DNA of 64,000 nucleotides from an uncultured Lachnospiraceae bacterium (GTDB lineage: Bacteria; Bacillota; Clostridia; Lachnospirales; Lachnospiraceae), in the NCBI GenBank assembly GCA_949287925.1, contig CASEIR010000054.1, positions 1 through 64,000 of the forward strand, written 5' to 3'. A model generated the notes under the pieces. That model was not told where the DNA came from. It made no database searches and worked only from the letters and a program-made list of their open reading frames with translations. This document shows, piece by piece, positions 1 through 7,858 of the stretch; the first letter of the stretch is position 1; each line of letters begins with the position of its first letter. The translations under genes were made by a program, and so were the position numbers.

Positions 1-782
1 TTTTTCACATCTTCATAGATATCGTTATACGGATGTACCGTTACATTATTTTTCGCAAGTTCTTCCTGAATCTGATCATTCAGCTTACGTTCGTCCACGT
101 AGAGTTCTACTCCGTCCATAGTGACGATGGAGTAGGAGAGGAGCAGTGGGAAGAAGTCCACATCGTCGCCCCGGATATTCAGCAGCCAGCAGGTGTCGTC
201 CAGAGATGCGATGATATGTACGTCTGCCTCAGCTTCTTTCATTTTCTCGCGGACACGTGCAATTTTGGAAGCAGCGCTTTCTCCGGAATATTTCTCCTCC
301 AGGAAAAACGCAGGCTTTTCTGATAACGGCGGACGGTCGGCCCAGATCTCGTCGATCAGATCCTCGGAATAATTGATTCGGATTCCTTTTGCGGACAGGG
401 CTTCTTCGTATTCCTGTCCTTCTCCCATAGAAAGGACACGCCCGTCGAATCCGACGGTACCTCCTTGCGGAACCACATCAGCCAGAAATTCAGTTACAGA
501 TGGGGTGTCGCCTACAAACATTTTCATCAGGCGAATGCCGCTGCCTTCCAGCTCGTTGGTCGCCTGGAAAAAGTATCGTCCATCGGTCCATAATCCACCG
601 TCATCCATGGTAATAACAGCAGTTCCGTAAGAACCGCTGAATCCGCTGATGAATTTTCTTGCCTTAAAATGTTCTCCTACATATTCACTCTGATGAAAAT
701 CAGCAGTAGGAACTACATAGGCATCCATCTGTTTTTCAGCCATCAGTTTACGAAGGGCTGCTACACGTTCAGATACTTTCAT
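1..782 (-). CDS. M24 family aminopeptidase P-like protein, 3' end outside window
   Basis: Only the N-terminal 260 codons are present; the reading frame runs off base 1. Translation of the minus strand begins MKVSERVAALRKLMAEK and contains the creatinase/prolidase N-domain signatures HQSEYVGEHFKAR and LWTDGRYF. The catalytic pita-bread domain lies outside the window, so metal ligands cannot be checked. It is closely similar along its whole visible length to the complete 595-residue protein at 39234-41021, so the full gene is expected to be of about that length. The family removes N-terminal residues preceding proline from cytoplasmic peptides. It sits 69 bases downstream of a POT-type peptide transporter on the same strand, which suggests uptake and hydrolysis of peptides. 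The ATG at 782 follows an AAGGAGG site. Confidence 0.9.
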   Translation of the reverse strand, partial: MKVSERVAALRKLMAEKQMDAYVVPTADFHQSEYVGEHFKARKFISGFSGSYGTAVITMDDGGLWTDGRYFFQATNELEGSGIRLMKMFVGDTPSVTEFLADVVPQGGTVGFDGRVLSMGEGQEYEEALSAKGIRINYSEDLIDEIWADRPPLSEKPAFFLEEKYSGESAASKIARVREKMKEAEADVHIIASLDDTCWLLNIRGDDVDFFPLLLSYSIVTMDGVELYVDERKLNDQIQEELAKNNVTVHPYNDIYEDVK

Positions 783-798
783 AATGAAAACCTCCTTA

Positions 799-840
799 TA
801 AAAAATCAGGACTCCTGATCTTTGATCAAAAGTCCTGATT
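799..840 (-). terminator. Hairpin terminator between peptide transporter and M24 peptidase genes
   Basis: Inverted repeat AATCAGGACT (804-813) / AGTCCTGATT (831-840) with a smaller TGATC/GATCA stem in its loop. On the minus strand it is followed by TTTTT (805-801) that runs straight into the ribosome binding site of the peptidase. It therefore either ends the transporter transcript or sets a fixed readthrough to the peptidase gene. Confidence 0.7.
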
Positions 841-851
841 CACTGCGATTA

Positions 852-2213
852 TTATTTGTCGTCTTCTACAACCAGAGTATCCAGTTTTCCAGACAGTGCC
901 CAAAGAACCACACCACATGCGATGATGATGATAGCAACTACTGTAAATGCAGGGATGAATCTGAATGTTCCCAGGAAGTTATACAGAGGTCCGTATCCCA
1001 GTCCAGAGAAGAAGATAATCAGAGGCCATACACCCAGCAGTGTACCAAGCAGCTTCTTCGGAGCAAACTTGTTGATGAAAGAGTTTCCAAGTGGGGAGAA
1101 GATCATCTCACCGATGGACATCAGCAGAGCTACCAGGATGATGATCCAGATACCAACAGCTTTCTCGCCTTCACCGCTCATCAGAGCAGCAACAACCATT
1201 GCTACGATACCAAGACCAAGCAGGATAATTCCAAGAGCAGTTTTCTTAAACATACTCATATCGCCCTGAGGTCTCTTTGCCATCTTAGCCCATACACCTG
1301 CAAGAACTGGTCCAAGGACAATACAGGTCAGCGCGTTGATAGAGTCAAACCATGCGGTAGGCATCTGGAAGCTTCCAATGTTCCAGTTCGCCCATCCAAG
1401 TCCGCCCTGGTCAACTGGTCCGAACTCGTAGTATACCGGCAGGTATACCAGATACCATAACAGCCAGAATACACCGGAGAACAATGTACACAGAAGGATA
1501 GCAGCTACACGTTTCTTCTCTACAGTTGTAAGAGGAGCAGCCTCAGCCTTCAGGTCTGTAACTTCTTCTACTTTCTCAACACGGTTGTCTACCAGGAATG
1601 GTACCTTTCCTGCGTCGCCGAAGAATCTCATACCAAAGATCCACCAGATTACATCCACGAACATGGAAACTGCACACAGAAAGAACATGAAGCGGTAGCT
1701 TACGTTCAGAGCAACCAGACTTAAGAAAGTTGTTCCAATGAAGGAACCGATGTTGACGAATGAATACTGGATTGAGAATACAGAGTTCAGCATGTCCTCG
1801 TCAGCCTTCGGGAACAGACGTCCGTTGATACCGGACACGTTGCCCTTGAAGAATCCGGTACCTACCGATACCAGGATGATCATGGCCCACAGCATTCCTT
1901 TGCTGTATGCTTGCCATGCACATAAATATCCAAGACCCATCAGAATCTCTCCCAGAGGAACCAGAAGTCTTGGGCTCACCCAACGGTCAGCGATGTATCC
2001 GCCGATAACCGGAGTGATGTAAGTAAATGCAACGATGAAGGAGTTCATCAATGCACCGTCTGCTGTTGTCAGTCCAAGTCCGCCTTTTGCGACTTCAGCT
2101 ACGACGAAAACAGCGATACACCATTTAGCCGCATAGTACGCAAGTCTTTCAAATGTGAAAGAAAGAGAGCACACATAGAAACCAAATGGCCATTTCTTTT
2201 TTGTGTTTTCCAT
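852..2213 (-). CDS. POT/PTR2 family peptide:proton symporter
   Basis: 453-residue polytopic membrane protein of the proton-dependent oligopeptide transporter family (major facilitator fold), predicted to import di- and tripeptides. Family signatures are visible: GGYIADRW in the loop after the second helix, FFKGNVSGINGRLF, and SIQYSFVNIGSFIG, which matches the PTR2 signature around the fifth helix. The helix-1 proton-coupling motif ExxERFxYY is degenerate here (FTFERLAYY), with Phe in place of the first Glu. The ATG at 2213 is preceded by GGAGGG (2221-2226) and a good minus-strand promoter at 2255-2283. It is followed by a hairpin and then by an M24 peptidase, a sensible peptide-use pair. Substrate is inferred from the family only. 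Confidence 0.88.
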   Translation of the reverse strand: MENTKKKWPFGFYVCSLSFTFERLAYYAAKWCIAVFVVAEVAKGGLGLTTADGALMNSFIVAFTYITPVIGGYIADRWVSPRLLVPLGEILMGLGYLCAWQAYSKGMLWAMIILVSVGTGFFKGNVSGINGRLFPKADEDMLNSVFSIQYSFVNIGSFIGTTFLSLVALNVSYRFMFFLCAVSMFVDVIWWIFGMRFFGDAGKVPFLVDNRVEKVEEVTDLKAEAAPLTTVEKKRVAAILLCTLFSGVFWLLWYLVYLPVYYEFGPVDQGGLGWANWNIGSFQMPTAWFDSINALTCIVLGPVLAGVWAKMAKRPQGDMSMFKKTALGIILLGLGIVAMVVAALMSGEGEKAVGIWIIILVALLMSIGEMIFSPLGNSFINKFAPKKLLGTLLGVWPLIIFFSGLGYGPLYNFLGTFRFIPAFTVVAIIIIACGVVLWALSGKLDTLVVEDDK

Positions 2214-2254
2214 TTTTTATCCCTCCAATTAATGAAATGAAAATCATCGTTAGA

Positions 2255-2283
2255 ACTATAGCACAAAATAGACTAAAGTACAA
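2255..2283 (-). promoter_or_regulatory. Sigma-A promoter for peptide transporter
   Basis: On the minus strand TTGTAC (2283-2278), a 17-nt spacer and TATAGT (2260-2255), about 35 bases upstream of the transporter start. It is divergent from the promoter at 2346-2374. Confidence 0.6.
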
Positions 2284-2345
2284 TGAAAAGTTAAGAAAAA
2301 GTTAATAGTTTTTTTGGAATCCGCTCGGTTTTTTTTAGAAAATTG

Positions 2346-2374
2346 TTGCAGTTGTTACGGGATAATTATATAAT
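2346..2374 (+). promoter_or_regulatory. Sigma-A promoter for the decarboxylase cluster
   Basis: TTGCAG (2346-2351), 17-nt spacer, perfect TATAAT (2369-2374). Transcription would start near 2381, leaving a leader of about 75 bases before the carboxyltransferase gene. Confidence 0.65.
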
Positions 2375-2455
2375 ATAATTGGCAGAAAGTTGGTTTTACT
2401 TTTAATTATAGAAGTGATAAATCCAATGAAAATATGAAAAATGGAGGGCTAGATT

Positions 2456-3895
2456 ATGGGGAACTTGTCAACAGAAAATGCAGCGCACAACCGGATCGCC
2501 GGATTGCTGGATGCTGGCAGCTTTGTTGAGATCGGCGGCGCGGTGACAGCCAGAACCACGGATTTTAACATGCAGGAAAAAGAAACTCCGGCAGACGGTG
2601 TAGTCACAGGGTACGGAGTGATTGATGGAAATCTTGTATATGTGTACAGCCAGGATTCCACAGTTTTGAATGGTGCGATCGGAGAAATGCACGCAAAGAA
2701 GATTGCGGCGATCTATGATATGGCATTGAAGATGGGAGCTCCGGTCATTGGGATGATCGACTGTGCGGGTCTTCGTCTGCAGGAAGCCACAGATGCGCTG
2801 GAAGCTTTTGGAAAACTGTATCAGAAGCAGGCAATGGCATCCGGGGTAATTCCGCAGATTACGGCGGTATTCGGGACCTGCGGCGGCGGTGCGGCAGTGA
2901 TTCCGGCAATGACAGATTTTACTTTTATGGAAACGAAAAAAGGAAAGCTGTTTATAAACTCTCCCAATGCGATTCCAGGAAACACCGTGGAAAAATGCAA
3001 TAACGCTTCCGCTGTTTTCCAGAGTGAACAGACAGGATCGGTAGATGCAACCGGAACTGAACCAGAGATCCTGGCAGAGATCCGTTCTCTGGTATGCATG
3101 CTTCCTTGCAATAATGAGGATGATACATCTTACGAGGAATGCCTTGATGATCTCAACCGCAGATGCACAGATATTGCAGGCGCGGCAGAAGACGGGGCAG
3201 TTATGCTTTCTATCATATCTGACAGTAATATATTTTTCGAGACAAAACGAAATTATGCAAAAGATATGGTGACTGGTTTTGTGAAATTGAACGGCATGAC
3301 CGTTGGTGCGGTAGCCAATCGTTCCAAAGTTTACAATGCCGATGCAGAAGTGGAAATGGAATTTGACGGGTCCCTTTCAGCAGACGGTGCTGCCAAAGCG
3401 GCCGACTTTGTTGCGTTTTGTGATGCTTTTAACATTCCCGTGCTGACACTGACGAATGTATCTGGATATACGGCAAGTGAATACGATGAGAAGCATCTGG
3501 CCAAGGCAGTTGCCAGACTGACCTATGCGTTTGCCAACGCAACGGTTCCTAAAGTGAATGTGATTACAGGAAAAGCTTATGGCAGTGCTTATGTTGCCAT
3601 GAACAGCAAATCCACAGGAGCTGATATGGTATATGCGTGGCCCTCTTCACAGATTGGGATGATGGATGCCTCACTTGCGGCAAAGATCATGTACGCGGGT
3701 CAGGAGCCGGATGTGATCAGAGAAAAAACAGCAGAATACCGGGAACTTCAATCCAGTCCTATATCAGCGGCAAGACATGGATATGTAGATACGATTATTG
3801 AGCCGGAAGATACCAGAAAATATGTAATCGGTGCATTTGAAATGTTGTTTACAAAAAGAGAAGAGCGTCCGGTAAAAAAGCATGGGACAGTTTAG
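2456..3895 (+). CDS. CoA-type biotin-dependent carboxyltransferase (MmdA / propionyl-CoA carboxylase beta-like)
   Basis: 479-residue crotonase-fold carboxyltransferase of the family that includes methylmalonyl-CoA decarboxylase alpha, glutaconyl-CoA decarboxylase alpha, the 12S subunit of transcarboxylase and PCC beta. It moves a carboxyl group between an acyl-CoA and biotin. The two oxyanion-hole regions are seen as GTCGGGAAVIPAMTDF (about residue 140) and GKAYGSAYVAMNSKSTGADM (about residue 372), followed by YAWPSSQIGMMD. It is a little shorter than the usual 510 or so residues. GGAGGG (2443-2448) sets the ATG. It is first in a tight five-gene run with the OadG-like, biotin carrier, OadB and OadA genes, so it very probably works with them. 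The acyl-CoA substrate (methylmalonyl-, malonyl- or glutaconyl-CoA) cannot be told from sequence. Confidence 0.85.
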   Translation: MGNLSTENAAHNRIAGLLDAGSFVEIGGAVTARTTDFNMQEKETPADGVVTGYGVIDGNLVYVYSQDSTVLNGAIGEMHAKKIAAIYDMALKMGAPVIGMIDCAGLRLQEATDALEAFGKLYQKQAMASGVIPQITAVFGTCGGGAAVIPAMTDFTFMETKKGKLFINSPNAIPGNTVEKCNNASAVFQSEQTGSVDATGTEPEILAEIRSLVCMLPCNNEDDTSYEECLDDLNRRCTDIAGAAEDGAVMLSIISDSNIFFETKRNYAKDMVTGFVKLNGMTVGAVANRSKVYNADAEVEMEFDGSLSADGAAKAADFVAFCDAFNIPVLTLTNVSGYTASEYDEKHLAKAVARLTYAFANATVPKVNVITGKAYGSAYVAMNSKSTGADMVYAWPSSQIGMMDASLAAKIMYAGQEPDVIREKTAEYRELQSSPISAARHGYVDTIIEPEDTRKYVIGAFEMLFTKREERPVKKHGTV

Positions 3896-3909
3896 TGAGG
3901 TGAGGCAAA

Positions 3910-4686
3910 GTGAAGAAAAGAATTAGCGTAATACTTTGTGTACTCCTGGCATCGTTCGTTTTTACAGCCTGCGGCGCTTCAAATGAAACCGTCAGCTATG
4001 ATGAAGAATCTATTGAGCAGGCAACGGAGTTCTTGATTCAATATTGTGCAAGTGTGGATGAAGTCACGGTCGAACAGTGGAAATCTTTGTCTGAGTTTGA
4101 ACTGAATTATCAGCTGATGGAATCTGGTCTGCCATTTACTCCGGAAGCATTTCTTGGAGCATTGGACGCATGGCCGGCTGCGGTAGAAGAATGCGGAGAT
4201 TATATCGGACATGGTGATTTCCAGTATGAGGCGACGGCAAATGAATTGACGGTAACAACGGAAGGCGAATTTGCGGACAGGAATGCTGAGATTGAGATTG
4301 TATATGACGAAAACGCACGTCTGGATTCTCTTACTGTCAATGCAGAATATGGAACGGGTGAGATTCTTGCCAAATCAGGATTAAACACCGTGCTTGGAAT
4401 GGGAACCGTATTCGCGGTACTGATTTTTATCTCCATCATTATTTCGCTGATGAAATATATTCCAGCGTTGGGTGAAAAACTGAAAAAGAAACCGGAGCGG
4501 CAGGAGACAGACATTGCAGAACCGAAGATCGAAGTAGAAGAGAATTCCGTATCTACGGATAACCTTATGGATGATACAGAATTGATTGCAGTTATTACCG
4601 CAGCGATTGCGGCATATGAAGGTACGGCAGGTACGGATGGATATGTGGTCAGAAGTATCAGACGCCGTCCGTCAAATAAATGGTAA
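3910..4686 (+). CDS. OadG-like small membrane subunit with lipoprotein-type signal
   Basis: 258 residues, GTG start at 3910 after AGGTGAGG. The N-terminus has a signal sequence ending in FTAC, a plausible lipobox although Phe at -3 is unusual. An extracytoplasmic region of about 130 residues follows, then one transmembrane helix (GMGTVFAVLIFISIIISLM, about residues 160-180) of the type found in OadG/MmdD gamma subunits. The cytoplasmic tail ends in AAIAAYEG...VVRSIRRRPSNKW, a conserved clostridial OadG-type ending. In decarboxylase pumps this subunit holds the carboxyltransferase and biotin carrier to the membrane pump. The added outer domain makes it much larger than classic OadG (about 80 residues). 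Function is inferred from the helix, the tail and the operon position. Confidence 0.75.
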   Translation: MKKRISVILCVLLASFVFTACGASNETVSYDEESIEQATEFLIQYCASVDEVTVEQWKSLSEFELNYQLMESGLPFTPEAFLGALDAWPAAVEECGDYIGHGDFQYEATANELTVTTEGEFADRNAEIEIVYDENARLDSLTVNAEYGTGEILAKSGLNTVLGMGTVFAVLIFISIIISLMKYIPALGEKLKKKPERQETDIAEPKIEVEENSVSTDNLMDDTELIAVITAAIAAYEGTAGTDGYVVRSIRRRPSNKW

Positions 4687-4715
4687 GCATAGGAAGATCG
4701 AGGAGGATTTTAGAG

Positions 4716-5084
4716 ATGAAAAATTATACCATTACAGTGAATGGAAATGTATATGATGTAACCGTAGAAGAAAAAGGGGCAGGCGCCGCTCCGGCAGCGA
4801 AGAAAGTTGCGCCGGCGGCAGTACCGGCACCTGCGGCCACACCGGCGGCAGCACCGGCAGCCGCAGCAGGAGGAATTGAAGTAAAAGCAGGGGCTGCAGG
4901 AAAGGTATTTAAAATAGAAGCCGCAGTAGGACAGAGCGTAAAAAGAGGAGATGCGGTGGTTATTATTGAAGCAATGAAGATGGAAATTCCGGTGGTGGCG
5001 CCCGAGGATGGAACTGTTGCAAGTATTAATGTAGCAGTAGGAGATGCGATTGAATCCGGAGCTGTATTGGCCACATTGAATTAA
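4716..5084 (+). CDS. Biotin carrier protein of the decarboxylase complex
   Basis: 122 residues. An N-terminal strand region (MKNYTITVNGNVYDVTVEE) is followed by an Ala/Pro-rich flexible linker (about residues 23-50) and a biotinyl domain carrying EAMKMEI, where Lys88 is the expected biotin site. This is the layout of glutaconyl-CoA decarboxylase gamma, MmdC and the transcarboxylase 1.3S subunit. The ATG at 4716 is chosen because AGGAGG (4701-4706) lies upstream at normal distance; an in-frame upstream extension to 4680 has no such site. As the only biotinyl domain in the cluster it must serve both carboxyltransferases if both act here. Biotin would be attached by a BirA ligase encoded elsewhere. 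Confidence 0.93.
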   Translation: MKNYTITVNGNVYDVTVEEKGAGAAPAAKKVAPAAVPAPAATPAAAPAAAAGGIEVKAGAAGKVFKIEAAVGQSVKRGDAVVIIEAMKMEIPVVAPEDGTVASINVAVGDAIESGAVLATLN

Positions 5085-5124
5085 GAGGTGTGAATCTGAA
5101 CCGATTTTGACTGGAGGTTATAAA

Positions 5125-6273
5125 ATGGAATATATAACAACAACATTGGGAAACCTCGTGCATCAGACGGCCTTCTTCAGCCTCACCTGGGGGAATGTGA
5201 TCATGATTGCCGTGGCATGTTTTTTCCTGTATTTAGCAATTCGACATGGGTTCGAACCTCTATTGCTGGTACCGATCGCTTTTGGTATGCTGCTGGTAAA
5301 TATCTATCCGGATATTATGCTGCATGCGGAAGACGCTGCTAATGGAACTGGCGGTCTGCTCTATTACTTTTATGTGTTAGATGAGTGGTCGATTCTGCCT
5401 TCCCTGATTTTCCTCGGGGTTGGAGCTATGACAGATTTCGGACCTCTGATTGCCAATCCCAAGAGCTTTCTTTTAGGAGCGGCGGCTCAGTTTGGTATTT
5501 TTGCCGCATATCTTGGTGCGATGGCAATGGGATTCTCTGATAAAGCGGCAGCGGCGATTTCTATCATTGGAGGTGCAGACGGACCGACATCTATTTTCCT
5601 TGCCGGCAAGCTTTCCCAGACGGCGATTATGGGACCGATTGCAGTGGCGGCATATTCTTATATGTCTCTGGTTCCGATTATCCAACCGCCGATTATGAAG
5701 CTTCTGACCACTGAGAAGGAACGCAAGGTCAAGATGGAACAGCTTCGTCCGGTATCCAAGCTGGAACGGATCCTGTTCCCGATTATCGTAACAATTGTAG
5801 TATGCGTGATTCTTCCGACAACCGCACCATTGGTTGGCATGCTGATGCTTGGAAACCTGTTCCGTGAATCTGGTGTGGTAAGACAGCTGACAGAGACGGC
5901 GTCCAATGCCCTGATGTACATTGTGGTTATTCTGCTGGGAACGTCGGTGGGCGCTACTACAAGTGCAGAAGCTTTCCTGAATATTGACACGTTGAAAATT
6001 GTCGCTCTGGGGTTGATCGCATTTATGTTCGGAACAGCCGCAGGTGTGTTGCTCGGCAAATTGATGTGTGTCGTTACTGGAGGCAAGGTAAATCCGCTGA
6101 TCGGCTCGGCAGGTGTGTCTGCGGTTCCTATGGCAGCCCGTGTGTCCCAGAAGGTAGGCGCTGAATCTGATCCGACCAATTTCCTGTTGATGCATGCGAT
6201 GGGGCCTAATGTAGCCGGCGTAATTGGAACGGCAGTCGTAGCGGGTACATTTATGGCGATATTCGGTGTTTAG
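5125..6273 (+). CDS. oadB: Sodium-translocating decarboxylase beta subunit (OadB/MmdB/GcdB)
   Basis: 382-residue polytopic membrane protein of the ion-transporting beta-subunit family. It decarboxylates carboxybiotin and uses the free energy to export Na+. The hallmark GGADGPTSIFLAGKLS (about residues 150-165), which carries the conserved Asp of the ion path, is intact. So is the C-terminal half with NPLIGSAGVSAVPMAARVSQ and SDPTNFLLMHAMGPNVAG. Length matches single-substrate Mmd/Gcd forms more than the longer Klebsiella OadB. The ATG at 5125 is preceded by TGGAGG (5112-5117); a start at 5107 lacks a site. It lies between the biotin carrier and OadA genes and is the membrane motor of the cluster. 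Confidence 0.93.
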   Translation: MEYITTTLGNLVHQTAFFSLTWGNVIMIAVACFFLYLAIRHGFEPLLLVPIAFGMLLVNIYPDIMLHAEDAANGTGGLLYYFYVLDEWSILPSLIFLGVGAMTDFGPLIANPKSFLLGAAAQFGIFAAYLGAMAMGFSDKAAAAISIIGGADGPTSIFLAGKLSQTAIMGPIAVAAYSYMSLVPIIQPPIMKLLTTEKERKVKMEQLRPVSKLERILFPIIVTIVVCVILPTTAPLVGMLMLGNLFRESGVVRQLTETASNALMYIVVILLGTSVGATTSAEAFLNIDTLKIVALGLIAFMFGTAAGVLLGKLMCVVTGGKVNPLIGSAGVSAVPMAARVSQKVGAESDPTNFLLMHAMGPNVAGVIGTAVVAGTFMAIFGV

Positions 6274-6304
6274 TCTAGATTGAGATAATATGGAGGAATA
6301 TAGA

Positions 6305-7720
6305 ATGGCAGAGATAGAAAAAAAACCAATAAAAATAACAGAAACTGTCCTGCGTGACGCGCACCAGTCTCTGATTGCGACCCGTATGACGACAGAGCAG
6401 ATGCTTCCCATCGTCGAAAAGATGGATCAGGTGGGATATCATTCGGTAGAGTGCTGGGGAGGAGCAACTTTTGACGCGTCTTTACGGTTCCTGAAAGAAG
6501 ACCCGTGGGAGAGGCTTCGGAAATTCCGGGACGGTTTTAAGAACACAAAGCTGCAAATGCTGTTCCGCGGACAGAATATCCTTGGTTATCGTCCCTATGC
6601 AGATGATGTGGTAGAGTATTTTGTACAGAAATCCGTGGCAAACGGAATCGATGTGATCCGTATTTTCGACTGTCTGAATGATCTTCGCAATTTACAGACG
6701 GCAGTTACAGCAGCAGTCAAGGAAAAGGCGGAGGCTCAGGTGGCTCTTTCTTATACACTGGGAGATGCATATACACTGGAGTACTGGGTGGATATTGCCA
6801 AGAAAATTGAGGAAATGGGCGCGACTTCCATCTGTATTAAAGATATGGCTGGACTTCTGGTTCCTTATAAGGCAACGGAACTGGTAGGCGCTTTAAAAGA
6901 AGCGGTGGACCTTCCGATCCAGCTTCATACACACTATACATCCGGTGTGGCTTCTATGACCTATTTGAAGGCAGTAGAAGCTGGTGTGGATGTAATCGAT
7001 ACTGCAATGTCACCGTTTGCGTTGGGAACATCCCAGCCGGCAACGGAGGTTATGGTAGAAACGTTTAAAGGAACGCCGTATGATACCGGGTTTGATCAGA
7101 AACTTCTGGCAGAGATTGCGGATTACTTCCGCCCGATCCGTGACGAGGCTCTGGCAAGCGGTCTTCTGAATCCGAAGAACCTTGGCGTAAATATTAAGAC
7201 ACTGCTTTATCAGGTGCCGGGCGGTATGCTTTCCAACCTGACATCCCAGCTTGCAGAACAGGGAGCGGAAGACAAGTTCTATGACGTTCTGGAAGAAGTG
7301 CCGAGAGTGCGGAAGGATCTCGGAGAGCCGCCGCTGGTTACGCCGTCTTCCCAGATTGTTGGAACGCAGGCTGTGTTCAATGTGTTGATGGGAGAACGTT
7401 ATAAGATGGCGACCAAAGAAACCAAGGATATCTTAAGTGGTAAATATGGTGCAACCGTAAAACCATTTAATGAAGAGGTGAAGAAAAAAGTTCTTGGAGA
7501 TGACGCCGAAGTAATTACCTGCCGTCCGGCTGATCTGCTCCCGGATGAGCTGGATACACTTCGTAAGGAATGTGCTCAATATATCCAACAGGATGAGGAT
7601 GTGCTTTCTTATGCGTTGTTCCCGCAGGTGGCAACGGATTTCTTCAAGTACAGAGAAGCACAGCAGACAAAAATGGACGCCACAGTTGCGGATACTGAAA
7701 ATGGCAGTTATCCGGTATAA
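6305..7720 (+). CDS. oadA: Oxaloacetate decarboxylase alpha / pyruvate carboxylase subunit B-type carboxyltransferase, without biotin domain
   Basis: 471-residue TIM-barrel carboxyltransferase (5S / PYC-OADA family) that moves CO2 between oxaloacetate/pyruvate and biotin. Visible motifs are RDAHQSLIATRM near the N-terminus (metal Asp), SICIKDMAGLL (the Lys that is carbamylated in the family) and LHTHYTSG (metal-binding His pair). The helical PYC_OADA domain follows, with KTLLYQVPGGMLSNL. The C-terminus stops before any biotinyl domain, so the separate carrier at 4716-5084 is the likely partner. GGAGGA lies before the ATG at 6305; an ATG at 6290 overlaps that site and is unlikely. The gene is last in the cluster and followed by a hairpin. 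Confidence 0.9.
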   Translation: MAEIEKKPIKITETVLRDAHQSLIATRMTTEQMLPIVEKMDQVGYHSVECWGGATFDASLRFLKEDPWERLRKFRDGFKNTKLQMLFRGQNILGYRPYADDVVEYFVQKSVANGIDVIRIFDCLNDLRNLQTAVTAAVKEKAEAQVALSYTLGDAYTLEYWVDIAKKIEEMGATSICIKDMAGLLVPYKATELVGALKEAVDLPIQLHTHYTSGVASMTYLKAVEAGVDVIDTAMSPFALGTSQPATEVMVETFKGTPYDTGFDQKLLAEIADYFRPIRDEALASGLLNPKNLGVNIKTLLYQVPGGMLSNLTSQLAEQGAEDKFYDVLEEVPRVRKDLGEPPLVTPSSQIVGTQAVFNVLMGERYKMATKETKDILSGKYGATVKPFNEEVKKKVLGDDAEVITCRPADLLPDELDTLRKECAQYIQQDEDVLSYALFPQVATDFFKYREAQQTKMDATVADTENGSYPV

Positions 7721-7740
7721 ATCATATATGGAATTTCAGA

Positions 7741-7788
7741 CAGCCGCAGAATGCCGTAAGTGACATTCTGCGGCTGAATTCTTTATAA
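7741..7788 (+). terminator. Terminator after decarboxylase cluster
   Basis: Perfect 13-bp stem CAGCCGCAGAATG (7741-7753) / CATTCTGCGGCTG (7764-7776), followed by AATTCTTTAT. The U-tract is short, but the stem is strong and placed right after oadA. Confidence 0.75.
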
Positions 7789-7798
7789 CAGCCAAGAC

Positions 7799-7827
7799 TT
7801 GAATAATCATAAGTTAGGCTTTATAAT
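7799..7827 (+). promoter_or_regulatory. Sigma-A promoter for the rpiR-type regulator gene
   Basis: TTGAAT (7799-7804), 17-nt spacer, TATAAT (7822-7827). A start near 7834 would put the in-frame ATG at 7826 upstream of the transcript, which supports the translation start at 7859. Confidence 0.6.
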
Positions 7828-7858
7828 GGAACAGATGTCAAAATACGAAAAGGTAGTA

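Noticed and set aside
822..1460. Open frame of 212 codons on the + strand opposite the peptide transporter gene
   Set aside because: It lies antisense to a well-conserved membrane protein, has no ribosome binding site or recognisable domain, and is explained by codon use of the real gene.
5473..6411. 312-codon antisense frame across oadB and the start of oadA
   Set aside because: It spans two conserved genes in the opposite direction, is rich in Cys, His and Arg as typical for shadow frames, and has no start signal.
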